A stretch of DNA of 64,000 nucleotides from assembly GCA_021229015.1 (NCBI GenBank), contig CM037778.1:84088848-84152847 (forward strand). Direction: 5' to 3'. Position 1 is the first letter of the stretch. Every line of letters starts with the position of its first letter. The notes under the pieces were generated by a model, which worked only from the letters and a program-made list of their open reading frames with translations, was not told the origin of the DNA and did no database searches. This document shows positions 28,201 through 41,900 of the stretch, piece by piece. Position numbers and translations under genes: made by a program. The stretch is from Solen grandis. Taxonomy: Eukaryota; Mollusca; Bivalvia; Adapedonta; Solenidae.

Positions 28201-31200
28201 GTGTAATTCATTATACAGCAGTGTTATGTGAAGGTAAATAAAGATGGAAAATCATTTCCATGGAAATTATTCTGCACAAGCCTATAAAAAATGAAATATA
28301 AAAAAATCTTTATATCAGGCATGCATTATGTATATTATTTACTAAACATAGGAGAGAGCTAATGAGCCAAAATGAGCAAATCATGAAAAAATGTTTCAAG
28401 ACAAGAATGCTTATGCAAAGTAGGAAAAAACAAAACAATGATTTTCATGTAAACTGCAAATATTGCAAAGCATACATTTACTTATTATCTACAGTGTTAA
28501 GCTTTCCTTGTCTTGGACAGAGAAAATATCACAAATCAAAGTAAATGTACTGTATCATTACAGTATTAAGCGTATTTTAATTCTTATTTGAAATTGCAGT
28601 CTGCGTTTGACAGAACTAGTAATTCAGATCAACACACAGCACACGTGAAACAAGCCGTATTACTTACAGTGACAATTGTGGTGAAAAAATAAAAGAAAGA
28701 AAGAAAAACTGTTAGTGAAAGATGTCTGAAAAAGATTAAATGAGACTATTACAATATTTTGTTGATATTTTCCCTCAGGTATTGTTGGAATTTGGAATTC
28801 AGCTGTTTGGGTTTGAGTTTATATTTCTGTTAAATATTTGCACTGAAGATGTGAGCATTTTATAACTTATTCATACTTATGACCATTATTACTTTTTTCA
28901 GATTGCAGAAAGCAGACAAAGGTGTATGCTCTCATTTCAAAGTCAGGCGTTGTTGAATGTTGAAAATTTTTGTGATATCGTAAATGTAATCTTAGAATTT
29001 CAATAAACCACTAAAATATAGTATGCCATTATTCAAGAGAAGAGAGAGAGAGAGAGGCCTTATATACTCTTAATATTTCAAGATCAATACATTAAAAATT
29101 CCAAAAATAAAAATAAATTCAAACATTTAAATACTCCAAAAAGAAAAATCAAATTCAAACAATTAAATGCTCTCAAAAGTTTTCTGGCAAACACTCATCT
29201 AAGCTTAAAAATGATTATTTTTTGCTGTATATGAAATCTACACAATATATAGAAAATTAAATAAACAGATTCAAAGGTTTAGCTTAATATTGTTCTTCTC
29301 CAATTTGGAAACAAGTTCTTACCGCTTACAGGTTCATTGCTGAACCAGTGCTTTGTGGCTGCACTTGGGAAGGTGCATAGGTTTAAAGCTATACTTTTTA
29401 TGAAAATGATGTAATTAAGGGCATCATTAAAAATATGTTTACTGGTGAGCAACTGAGCCACAAGCAGGCCCCTACTCATTTTAATCAAGAATGGGGAGGT
29501 ACATTTTTCTGATGATGAATAAGTTTTATTGTCCTTATAACATAGGAATGGAGTTGTGTGTTATGTAAATAAAGATTAATTCATAGATAAGTATAGGAGA
29601 TGGCACTCAAAGTCAATGTAAACTTACCTCCAACAACCAACTTAAATTTCACAAAAGATTTCTCTTTATATATAAATATTTACTTCATATGCATTTCATT
29701 TTTTCTTGCTGATTCTCACTGCTTTTAAAACTTTCAATGACTGTATAAGACACACACACTTTTTCTCTCTCTCTCTCTCTCTGTTTAGCATTGTGATAAA
29801 TGGGTATTTGCATGTTTCTGTGTTATACACAGACTATACTGATATTTATTGCGTGTTATATAAATAAAGATAAGAAAAAATATGTCGATCAGTTAAATTA
29901 AGTATAAAGAAAGTGGGAGAGCGAGAGAAAGTGCATGCATTTACGTCATTCCCAGTATATTTTAACAAGTTGAAAAGATAACAAGTGGAAAAGACATTCC
30001 ATGACATTTTTAAGGGGTAATTCGGAATTTTATTCCATGTAAGTGAAATGCTGATCGCAACCCAAATGCAGCATACAAAATATATTTCACTCTTAACTTC
30101 TCTCTCTCTCTAGTAAACTTATATAACTCCCCTCATTGAATACACATTCTGCCGATTCGAATTTTGTAACAGTGTTAATTTCATTTTGACGCAATGACAG
30201 TGTCTAAAAATAGACAGGAGTTTGTCAAACACACTGGTTTAATTAGTCATTTTATTTTTTCAATTGTTTTTCGTCTATTATGACGTCAAGTCAAGAAAAA
30301 AATCTTTTATGAACAAACATAGCCGCTGACCGAAAAAAATTCGACGTTGACGGACGATATTGACGTAATTAAGGTGTCGTTAAGGTGCAGGAATGTGATG
30401 CGGTGGAACTCCAACTGTAAGATATTTTAAACATTTAAATGTTGCATGGGAATAAGTAAAGGAAACCAGTTTGAACAATCATTAGGACATTTCCCATGTA
30501 AACATATTCTTTCAAATTGAATTCCTTTTATGCAGTCACTACATCAAAAATATGCATTGATCAAATTTACCTTGCTAACTCAGAAAGCATTGTTGATTTG
30601 TGATATTATATGTAGTAGTTAATATAAAGAGTTACAAATTATGCCTAAATCTAGGTAAATGAGGAATTTTATTTTGGTTGCAAAAATATAAAATATGTAT
30701 TCATTGACTCAATGCCACCTATAACTCAATGAAACTCATTATTCCAATACACCAGAATGGTATGCAGGTATGAAATACGTTTTCTACGAACAATACATTT
30801 ACTGGTGACATTGACCCAGTCACTAAAACTGATTATCACAGAAGTGACCTCTGTTATTTATTTAAATTGAGAAATGGAGAATATTCATTCACATTCAAGA
30901 ATTATTTTATCCGGTTGAATTCAAAAGATTTGAATTGATAAAAAAACACTAAATTTTAAGATGACACTGTCATGGTATTCTTAAACAATTTCACACGCCA
31001 TCTGGACGTCTGTGACTTAAAGGGGTTAATTAACTGTAAAGGATTGCCTTGGTCAACACAAAAGAGGGCATCTAAGTATTTATTATATATCATTAATCAA
31101 TTAGGTCTTATTAGGCATTCAAAATACAACCCAAAATTGCTCTTTGTTACACTAAGGAAAGGTTTCCAAGAAACATACACACATTTTTAATTTTGAAGTT

Positions 31201-34200
31201 TAGGGATTCAAAACAAGGTATAATAAGGCATTAATGGTGGTTCGGAATAAATGATAAGAAAAATGATGCCAAACCTGAATTGTAAGTTGACAGTATCATA
31301 GGTTTCCTTATCAATTGCACTGGCAACTTGGACTTGATCACCATTAATTTCAAAAATGTTTTCTGGTTCCTGGGACTTTATTTTGTAAACTAATTCGGAA
31401 GGCAATCTATCTGTGTCTTTTGCTGACAGGGTATATACAGGCGTTCCAATGGACATTCCCTCAGTCACTGAAGCAGTATTGCTTGTTGTGCTGGGCTTGG
31501 TAAACAAGGGTGCTGAAATATAAATAATATATTATAAATACAATAAATAAACTTTTACTGTTTAAGCTTTTGAATTAATACAAAAATAACTTTGTATTTA
31601 CAAACGAGTACACCCAGAAGAAAACTATGCTTCGTTATTTCAAAAACATATATATGAAACATAACTTCAAACCAGAATTGCATTAAAATGGGAAGACAAA
31701 AGAGATGGTCTTAAACTTATCAAAGAATAAATCCTAAATATACACACCATTATGAAGAAAATGTAATAAGAACATGGCAACTAATGTAAAGAATAGGCAA
31801 TGATAAACACATGTACCGTAAGTTTTATAATGTTTTATATACTAAATACTAATTCGTACATCTGCGCATCCAGAACAAAATTCGGAGTTTTGTGTTTAAA
31901 TAAAGTCAGACTTGCCCATTGATATACCATCAATATCTTACTCTTTCTGTAGATCCAGGTTGCTTGTATCTATCCTAACTTTGTCATTACATTAACTTGG
32001 CGTTATTTTCCAATCTGTCTGTTTCATATATAACATTCTTGTAGATGGTATATATACAAAGTTAGAATAACACATTTATTCAAAATATAACAAACTATGC
32101 CATAATCGATATGAGGTAAAATTCAAATTCAATCCTTGAAATATCTAGGAATACTATCAAACTTCTGAAAAATATTGACTTGCATGAAACTTATACAACC
32201 TTTTTCATTAAAACCTTGGTATCATGTCTACATTTTAGGAACTTTCGGCCAAAATCGGTTTTTGTTGTAAGGAAAATGAGAGAGGCACTGAAAAGCGGCC
32301 ATTGAGTTTAAATAAATGATCGACCAGCCAATCCGAAAAGGCAGTCGTTGAAATTTCTGCTTCTTTAACGTCGCCTATTATGACATCACTAAGCAATGTG
32401 TTTTAATCTGGAAGCGACGGAATTAGACGCAACGTGACGGGATAGGATAGCGTATGATGCTTTTATCTTTATAATATTGTCTACTCTTGCTTTACTGTCC
32501 CGTGGTGAAATGAATGAGACGATACCTGTTTCCAAAGTGACATTGACTTCATGTGTACTGCTTCTTTTTGGAGCACCGCCATCTGCCGCAGTGATTGTGA
32601 GCAAGTATATCGATCTGGTGTCGTAGTCCAGCTGTGCTGGATCGGCCACGGTGATGGCTCCAGTCGTTGAGTCAATCAAAAAGTGATTGCTCTCATCTCC
32701 TAAATCGTTTACATCATGCTATCAGTTAAAATCTATTAATATAAATGTTTTTCTCACTGACTTTTTGAAAGAGAATACACAAAACACCTCCACAATGAAT
32801 GTTTTATTTCATCTTAGTTTGAAATAAGGACAATATGTGCAAAAAAGTGTCTTACATTTACAAATAAACAATATATTTCACTGGCGACACATCAGTCAGT
32901 GACTCACTATTTTATTGGCGATAATCAATATTTTAATATCATGTTAGAACATAAAAGTATTGTACTAACTAACACATTTGTTTTAACCGATTTAATTCAG
33001 TTACATCATTAATTAAGAACAAGATTCAAGTATATCTTATCTTTTATACAAATTGATTCTATTTCTAAGTTTTACAAATCAGGCTAGAAAGGTCAGCTCA
33101 TAGAGGTTTGCTGACAATATTTGATAATACAAGATCATCATTATTAACCTTTTTAAATTCCCCATGCGTTTACCTGATAAAGAATATGCAATAATTTTGT
33201 TATTTGGTGACGTCCTATCTGCGTCTGTTGTGGAGGCTCTCAAAACTTCAGTCCCTGTATACAAAAATCACATATCATGAATCAGGTGATCCAATTCTAT
33301 ATATCATATTACATTATATTAAGTAGAAAACAATCAAACCGGTCCGGGTGCCCGTATATTTAGAGCATCCGCCCCGGATTCGGGAGGTCATGGGTTCGAT
33401 CCATGACCGAACCTACAAAATGCATTGACAATGGTAATGGTATAGCCTCTTTGCTTTGGTTTCATCATTTAATCCTGCATTTACATAAATAAAAGCTGTG
33501 CATTTTACTCCAACTACAATTTGAAAATTAAATACACATTATATATCATTCATCATACCAATATTCTGTAAACCTGTGTTTGGCCACCTTATCGTTACTG
33601 ACCTGCACGAGTGTTTTCACTAATAGTCTGCTGACTTGGTGTATTCACAAAGACCGGGCTATTGTCATTCATGTCGTTGATAGCCACTATAAGTTGCACA
33701 CTTTCCGTACTATACTTCCCATCTGTAACTCTATAAACATAAATCAATATGATCATAAAATAATTACAAAGATATTTTGAGGGTAATACTGTATTAAATT
33801 ATCGTTGCCCCTGTGGAATGATTGTGAATTGTTCCAGTGAAACTATCAACGGCAGTTACCAAACTATATGTAATGTAAATTTAGAACGAAACGTGATGTG
33901 ACGGGAGGAGACGACGGTTACGCGCGTGCTTAAGTTTGTGAAACGGGCGTATAATGGTATTTGAAGGAATTTGCTAACGACTCTTGGCCTTATTTAGTAC
34001 TTTACTACTCATATTTCACATGTATATAGTATATGGTAAAGCAATAAAATGCTGCACATCGACATACAGAATGATAGGCACTTTAAAGTTCCTGTAGTAA
34101 AAACTGTGTCTGGTCTTTAAATTTATTTATTTTACGTCGATTAGGAAACAAGTTCTTATAACTTATACTAGTCCCTCTCGACGGTTCCTGGGTTGGACCA

Positions 34201-35944
34201 GTACATTGCGCCTGGGAAGATCGTGAAGAGTTCTTGCCTCCAACGGGGTTCGAACCCACAACCTTCGGATCCGTAATCCGATACGTTACCACTGGACCAC
34301 GGCGCCCTTGTCTGGTCTTTCAATGGCTAATTAGCAATATTATTGAAATTAAAGTTTTATACTTTGGTTGTTTACATTTTGTAAGATTGCATTTACGAGT
34401 TTATGAACGTTTGGTAGGCTAAATATTGATATCTTTATAGGATTTAAAATTAAAATGAAAGGATCAATGCAACCGTGTGGAATTTGATGATCCTATGCAG
34501 TTCGATACTTGTCAGATTTTATCATTAAAGCCTAGCAATCGTGCGTTTCGAATTTATTGAGACTTGTTCAAATTTAACTCTCAGATGATCAATTAGCTTC
34601 ATTGACATAGCAAGTTATCAACGGTAGCCCAATTAACATGAAGATGACAAGCGTCCATTTGCGATACTGTTCGTGACCAGCTGACATTATCATATCTCTT
34701 TACAATGTATAAGAAAGGAACGAAAATTATCCATTGAAAATACTGGAAAAGTTTATTCAATTTAGCACTCAGGTAAGTTTTCATTTTTAGACACTGAGAA
34801 CATGAAATCACAATTTAAAGAAAAAGAAAACTTATTTTAAACACTGGTGACATGTATTTCAGAAGTGACACTATCTACAGTTCAATTACTGTAATAAAAA
34901 GATTAACGAAAGAAAGTGTATGTATGACAGGAAATCCTGGCATACATGACCATGTACTTTTGATGCACATTATATGAACAAAGAATTACATATTAAACCT
35001 GATTTTAAGAGTAACACGTTCATCTGTTTCTGCATCAATTGTATTAGCAATCTGCAGTTTATCATCAGATATGGTAAAAGCGTCCGCTGGTGTCTGTGAA
35101 ATTATGGAGTAATCTAACTTGGAAGGCAAAGGCAATTCATCCGCGTCTCTTGCTAGTAGTGTATATATAGTCTCCCCTAAGGCAATCCCCTCATTTACTG
35201 ATTGAATATCATTGGTAGCGGTGGGTTTGATAAACACAGGTTCTGAAATATACATAAGGTAATTTTAAATACTAATTATAAACGTTCGCGATTAAAATCT
35301 TTCTGAATTAAAATCTAAATAAATATGGCTTACCGAAGCATTTGAAGGCATTACTAGGCATCTGCTAAAACTATATTTAAAGTGTTTGACGTTTCCATTG
35401 TATGTATATAAAGACAATTTTATAAATACCTGTTTCCAAGTTAATAGTAATCTCGTGTTTAGTGAGTCTTGTATTGGGCGGAGCAGCGCCATCTATTGCG
35501 ATGATTGTGAGCATATATGATTTTTTCTTGGCGTAGTCAAGGCGTGATGGACCAGCAACGGAGATGACACCAGTACTTGAGCTAATCAAAAAGTGATCAC
35601 TGTCATCACCTGAAATATTCATATCATGTAACTGTTTAAAATTAGTGTAAACAATGGTCAGAAATTACGAGTGTATTTATGATGTAAAATAAACTTATGT
35701 TGTTAGTTTGTCATTGTCCGTTAAAAGGTTTCTATCAATATGATATTAACAAGGTAGTAATAAGCAATGTTTAACAGGAAACTACCATCATGATCCTTTT
35801 ACTTATTACTCAATAGACGACAATCAGTTGCTCAAGAGTTGTTGGGGGATAATCGAGTTTCTATCTTGAGATCGACGACCTCATAGTAGTGCTTTTCGAT
35901 AACGTGACTGCCATATTCGTTAAATATTCAAAATATTCAAGGCA

Positions 35945-35990
<46 letters not shown>

Positions 35991-38900
35991 AGATGCAATT
36001 TAATAATTTTACGAAACGAAAAAGACATCACATAAATGGGTGATTTATCTTTGATACGAATTGTTTGACAAAATGTTTTTACTAATTTTTCAAATCAGGA
36101 CGAGATGAAAATGTTTAGAAGTGATACATGAGAAACAGCAACGTATCTACTATTCAGAAAAAAATGGCTAAACCAAATTTAAATCGATAAACCATTTATT
36201 CTTACGTTTCGTTCGTTAATTGAACACAATTTAGAGCACATTCCTTAGACTTTTTTATTTTCTTCGATCGTTAAAGTAACACGAATTAACCTGATAAAGA
36301 ATATGCTATGACTTCATTATTCGGTGCTGTCCTATCTGCATCGGTGGCAATGACTCTTAATACCTCGGCTCCTGTAAAAGGTCACAATTCGGGTATCATG
36401 TACACATGCCATACATATATTGTTCTATCAAACTACAACATAATCAGTGTCAGTGTATGAATACAACGCCAATGTCTTTTAGACAAGAAAATAACCTTTT
36501 TAAAACATCGTAATTTCATTTTTTGTGCTTTTGATTTTATATTCTATGAAAATAAAATCAATCTACATTGGTATGTAGAGTGGTTGTTTTTATTTCTATA
36601 AAATAGCTATGACCAGTTAATCATACGTCTTATTATGAATCATCTTCAAACCCATTATGACCAGACTTAAGACCACCTGTTATCTACTAACCTGCTGGGG
36701 TATTTTCATTCACATTCTTCTGAGTTGGAGTATTCTGAAAGACTGGACTAATATCGTTAATATCATTGATGGCCAAACTCACTTGTACACTTTCCGCGGT
36801 GTATTTCCCATCTGTTACACTGAATATACCAAAATAAAATAGTATCTAATACCGCCAATATTTCAGTTATTTTGACAACAATAAAGTAAACAATTATGAT
36901 TGATATGGTGAAATTCTCATTTTTGTAACATTTCAATCACCCAGTCTAATAACACCAAAAACCCAGTTAGAAAAAAAAAACATTTGAGGCAGCCCCAGTA
37001 AGAGACACAGATCCTTCTAATGAATTTCTATATTTATATTTTATATTAGATTATTATATTATTTTTTCCTTCCATGGAATGACCACAAAGTAGTGAAAAC
37101 TCTTTTAAGAATATGAAATCACCTTCCCGTGAAGCTTTTGTTATGTGATAATTATATTTAATTATAATGCGAACGGCTCAAAAGTGTTTAGATATTCATG
37201 CAACAAAACACACTGAAATTTTTGTGTAAATGATATGAACCATTATCTCATACATTATTTGACGTAGTAAATCGTAGTCGCAAGTGGAATCTTGACATCC
37301 GAGACATATTGCGATGGTTGTCTGGTGCTTATTTACTGTCTTATCTATTAATGGTTTCTTTACCCTTAATTTAACCCGTAATTCTTAATTAAATCAAGTC
37401 TTAGTCTTATGTCAGAGTTTGTAAAATTTAATTCATTGCAAAAAAAAGAAAAAAAAAAATTCCATATATAAGTTTTCGTTTTCCTCTAAATACCAACCAA
37501 ACCTAATTTAAAACAATATCCAATAAAGCCAGCAGTATAATTGTATAACATCAGAGGATAACTTGAACTTATTCACAACAAATACATCCACATCTACCTT
37601 TTGATTAAATGCATTACAGAAGTGACTTAATTATAGTTAAGATATGGGGTAAGGCATAATCTGTGTAATCAAAACGTGGAGGTGTTAAGGGAAAAAGAAT
37701 AGATTAGAATATTGACTGTTGAGATGTTTTATATAAATAGTACAAAATGTTAAACCTGAATTGTATCTCGACACTATCAACAGTATCTGCATCTATTTCA
37801 CCGACAACTTGCAGTTCATCGCCAATTATGGTGAATAAGTCATTTGGAGTCTGTGACTTTATGGTGTAAGCAACATTGGAAGGCAATCCATCTGCATCTG
37901 TTGCTAACAGTCTATATATAACCTCTCCCATGGCAATACCCTCAGTCACTGCTGGAATATCTGTTATTGCGATAGGTTTGATAAACACAGGTGCTGAAAT
38001 AAATATAAATGATAATTATACATTTGGCTATAAAACACAAACTGAACTTAAACAGAACATTACGTTTTATACAATCACTTAAACATTAAGCAAAATGCTT
38101 TGACTCGAGTTTACCTCAGACCTTAAACACTCGATATTGAAATAAGTATAGTTGTCTATATTTTTCCTATATCAATAGGAATAAGGTATCTTTTTTTCAG
38201 AATACATTGACTGCGTCATGCAAACATTTTTGTAATGTATAAGCTGCCTAATCAAATATATCAAGCTGAAAGACTTCACTGATCTCCTTATTTTGTGACA
38301 AAATTAAAAATGGATTTGGCAACCAGTATCAATTAAGATCAAATACCCAGAAGCCTGTCAGTTTTCTTACTGACTAAACTATTAATTAGAACATTGAACT
38401 GTTGAGGGTTACATTGTGAAACAGGTTCAGACTGAAACTAGAGCTACCTCTGTATGTGTATATGTCGACTCACTGAGCAACCTTGATTCAATACTTCAAA
38501 GTATTATAACCTTTGAAACAAAAGCATTTCACTATTGCACGATCATTTGGCACAAGACATTTGAGCAAATTGTTTTTCAAAGGCTTCTGTCGATATTGAA
38601 CCTTTACTTACCGAATGCGACAGAATTGCACATATCTTGAAGGGCAGTACAACGCTGTGTTTCATTTTAAGCTATTTCTTTTGAGTGAATGCCGAGTATT
38701 TTTTTGTGTACGCAAAACATCAGAATAAAATATCATCTATTTTCTTTTAAATACCAGGAAATGTTATCAACATAGACTCTGTAGAATAATTGAAATTTGG
38801 CTGAAATGGTATACCTGTTTCCAAGTAGATGGTGACGTCATGTATACCGGTTCCCGTATCGGGTGCAGCAGCGCCATCTAATGCAATAATTGTGAGAATG

Positions 38901-41900
38901 TAGAACGGTTTGGTTCCGTAGTCAAGCTGTGATGGATCAGCCACGGTGATGATACCACTTCTGGATCCAATCACAAAGTGATCACTGTCGTCTCCTGAAA
39001 CAAAAAAGACGTTAAACAAATTAATATATCTTAATATTGTTTACTGTTTGTACGTCAGTTTATGAAAATAGTCAAATTATTTGATATGTTATTGACTTGC
39101 AAATATATGTCATGACCACGCTTTTTAAGCAAGACCACATGGCAGTAGTCTCAACGTAATGACCGTGAGTGAAAGGAAATTGTTTTTCATTAAGATAATT
39201 ATTTATCATTATCTAAAAGAATCATGAACATGTATAAATGAATATCTATTCCTTTATTTTTTTTTACTCAAATATAATATTCAGAATTTAAGTATGAACT
39301 ATGTCTTTCAGGTATCAATCAACTGCAATGATCAGTTGCTTAAGACGTTTTGGTGTCAAACTGTATTTTATTTTGGATTGGCGTCGTAGTGGTGCTTTTC
39401 ATATAATGAAATATTTTTCGAAATAATTTTTTATGCAAGCCATGCAGGTGAATTATTAGAAATTGCAACTAATTCACTGATTACAATTAATCAACCGATT
39501 ATTAATCGATGAATGTACGAAAATATCAATTTGTGTGTTAGGTAGTTTCAATTAATCGATTAAATTAGTTAAAAACCATCTCTTATCACTATTTGAAATG
39601 TTTCGATTGAAATAGCCTCATAAATTTACCTGCTAAAGAGTATGCAGTGATTTCGTTATTTGGTGCAGTCCTATCAGCATCTCTGGCAGTGGCGGTCAAA
39701 ATCTTGGCCCCTGCATACGGAAAGCTATTATCTTGTTTCATGCTTATATTGTATGTATCATACTGCATTATAATGTCAAGAATGAATACTTTTTTAACAC
39801 AAGAAAATAGCTTTTTCTCTAAAACATTTAAACAGATTCCTATCTTTTTATTTAAGATCAAGGCCTATCAAAAAAAATATATCGCAATGAATTTTTATTG
39901 TGTATTACTATCAAAGTTTTTTCAATCCAGAATGTTTATATTTAATTACCTGCAGGAGTTTTTTCACTTATATTCTTCTGACTTGGTGTATTCTCAAATA
40001 CTGGTTCATTATCGTTTAAGTCATCGATGATTACAGTCACTGGTAAACTGTCCTTGTAGTATTTCCCATCTGTCACACTGAACAACAAACAAAAGCTTAT
40101 TACAAAACACTTTTATAGCTTTTTTGCCGGTAGGAATATGTTAAATCATCATCGACCCCTACAATTTTACCTGGATTGATATTCAAATAATTTAGTACAA
40201 TCACATACATAACTTCGTCGAGCTTTACAAAAACACAAGCATATCTTACCGATTACATTGATTCATTTGCCTAGCCTTTATGATAAATTCTTCAGTTTTT
40301 ATAACCGTTCCTACCCATGCGACGATTTATATGTTATGATCGCACCAATCTCGATTAATGTAATCAGGAGCATGTAATCGTCTTCCTGTAAAGCCTTTGT
40401 GCAATCTCCCTATATCACAGTGGTATATTACAATAATATCCGAGGAATACTACGTACGATTAGTTAATATGTTATTACTGAATATTCAAGGTCAGTATTA
40501 AGCTATTTCTATCCTGGACATGACAATTTAAACAGTATCCATTTTCTCAAAAACTTCTCATCTCACCAAGTAAATCAAGGCATCTTAGTTTGATAATACC
40601 TTGATTAGATAATCTAAACTTAGTAAAACAATGGAAATTCGCGCAACTTGTACATTACAAACCAACCATTTCACAGTTATTCGAGTGTCGCATTTTAGAG
40701 TGACTCGCAGCAACACTGACTCTATTTTGTGAGTGCCCTTTAAAACCTTGACCATTACCTCATACCTCACAAATTGTAAACAACATGTTCGTCGTGTACT
40801 GTGCCTTGATTATTAAGTGCTACTTATTTCTATATTTCATGTTGAGTTTATAGTTCTTGGTGAAGTACATCTTAAAATACTTTTATTTAATTTAAAAATT
40901 ACAATGCAATGAACATTTGTAGACTTAACTCTTTAACATTTATAAAAATACCTTTAGCATAAAAGAAGTGACCAATATCAAGCCTAACCGATAAGACGCT
41001 AATCACCTCTTATACCACTTGCCTCATATCATTCATCCGAGAGATGTACAGACGGATGATTTTTACTCTGGTTCGTATAAGGGATATATAAATCAAACTG
41101 CATGTGCAGGTCATCAATAGGAAGTTTCGAATGCTTAAAAATTGTTCATATCTAATTCTTACATTATTTAATAGATTCATTAAGATATGTGTGCTGAGTA
41201 GTTTCCATAGTGTACATATAAGAAGGTATATGTTTGTCAGTACCATCTCCTTTACAATAATACGTTGTCTTTTAAAAACCAGTAACCTTAAACCTATCCA
41301 TAATAATTGAAACCCGAAAATATAATTTGTATCGACATTTTTCACAGAACACGCTTCCTACATTTAAGACAATGGAGCTTAGGTAGACACAAGACAATGT
41401 TTGTTTTTAAAAATAAGATAATGCCTAACAAGAATGAATATCTACTTGGAATAATCCAGAAATACTTGGACATTTCTTAATTCGTTCAAGCAGATAACTG
41501 ACGGATAACAAAACAAATTTGGTACATAAAAAAGTTTGGGTGTAATTGGCAGAAATATATGCCATGAAATTCACGACATTTATAAAATGTCATATAGCAC
41601 AGTTATGAGATGGATGTCTCGTTTTAAATATTATTTGGACGAGCTCGAAGACCTCTCAAGAAGTGGTTGTCATAAAACTGACGTTTTGTGATTTAACTCG
41701 TCGTTCGTGTATATCATCGGCACAGTCATTAAATTCTTGGGAAGGAACTTATACATAAGCTAGATACCATATCTTTGGCCATACAGAACAGACGTGTGAA
41801 AAAGTCCAAACAATTACGAGGGATTCTTTTTGCCGCTTTGATTTGCACAAGATTTATATAACACTGTACGTACGGTTGTAACGATCTACACATCGATACA

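Larger units (their letters stand above)
26183..31274. other. Longest intron of the cadherin gene
   Basis: About 5.1 kb, with an (AG)n run at 29039-29056 and CT runs at 29762-29782 and 30101-30112. A SINE-tail fragment lies at about 29279-29410. Two exon-like segments lie on the opposite strand at 27315 and 28170. The rest is AT-rich. Confidence 0.5.

Noticed and set aside
34235..34307. tRNA-Arg(ACG) gene
   Set aside because: The T arm does not pair well and a SINE-like body follows, with a related tail elsewhere (29.3 kb).
41010..41345. Minus-strand frame of 111 codons with hydrophobic stretches
   Set aside because: AT-rich composition explains the Leu/Ile/Tyr content, and an opposing frame of similar length exists. 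There is no homology to the cadherin cassette.
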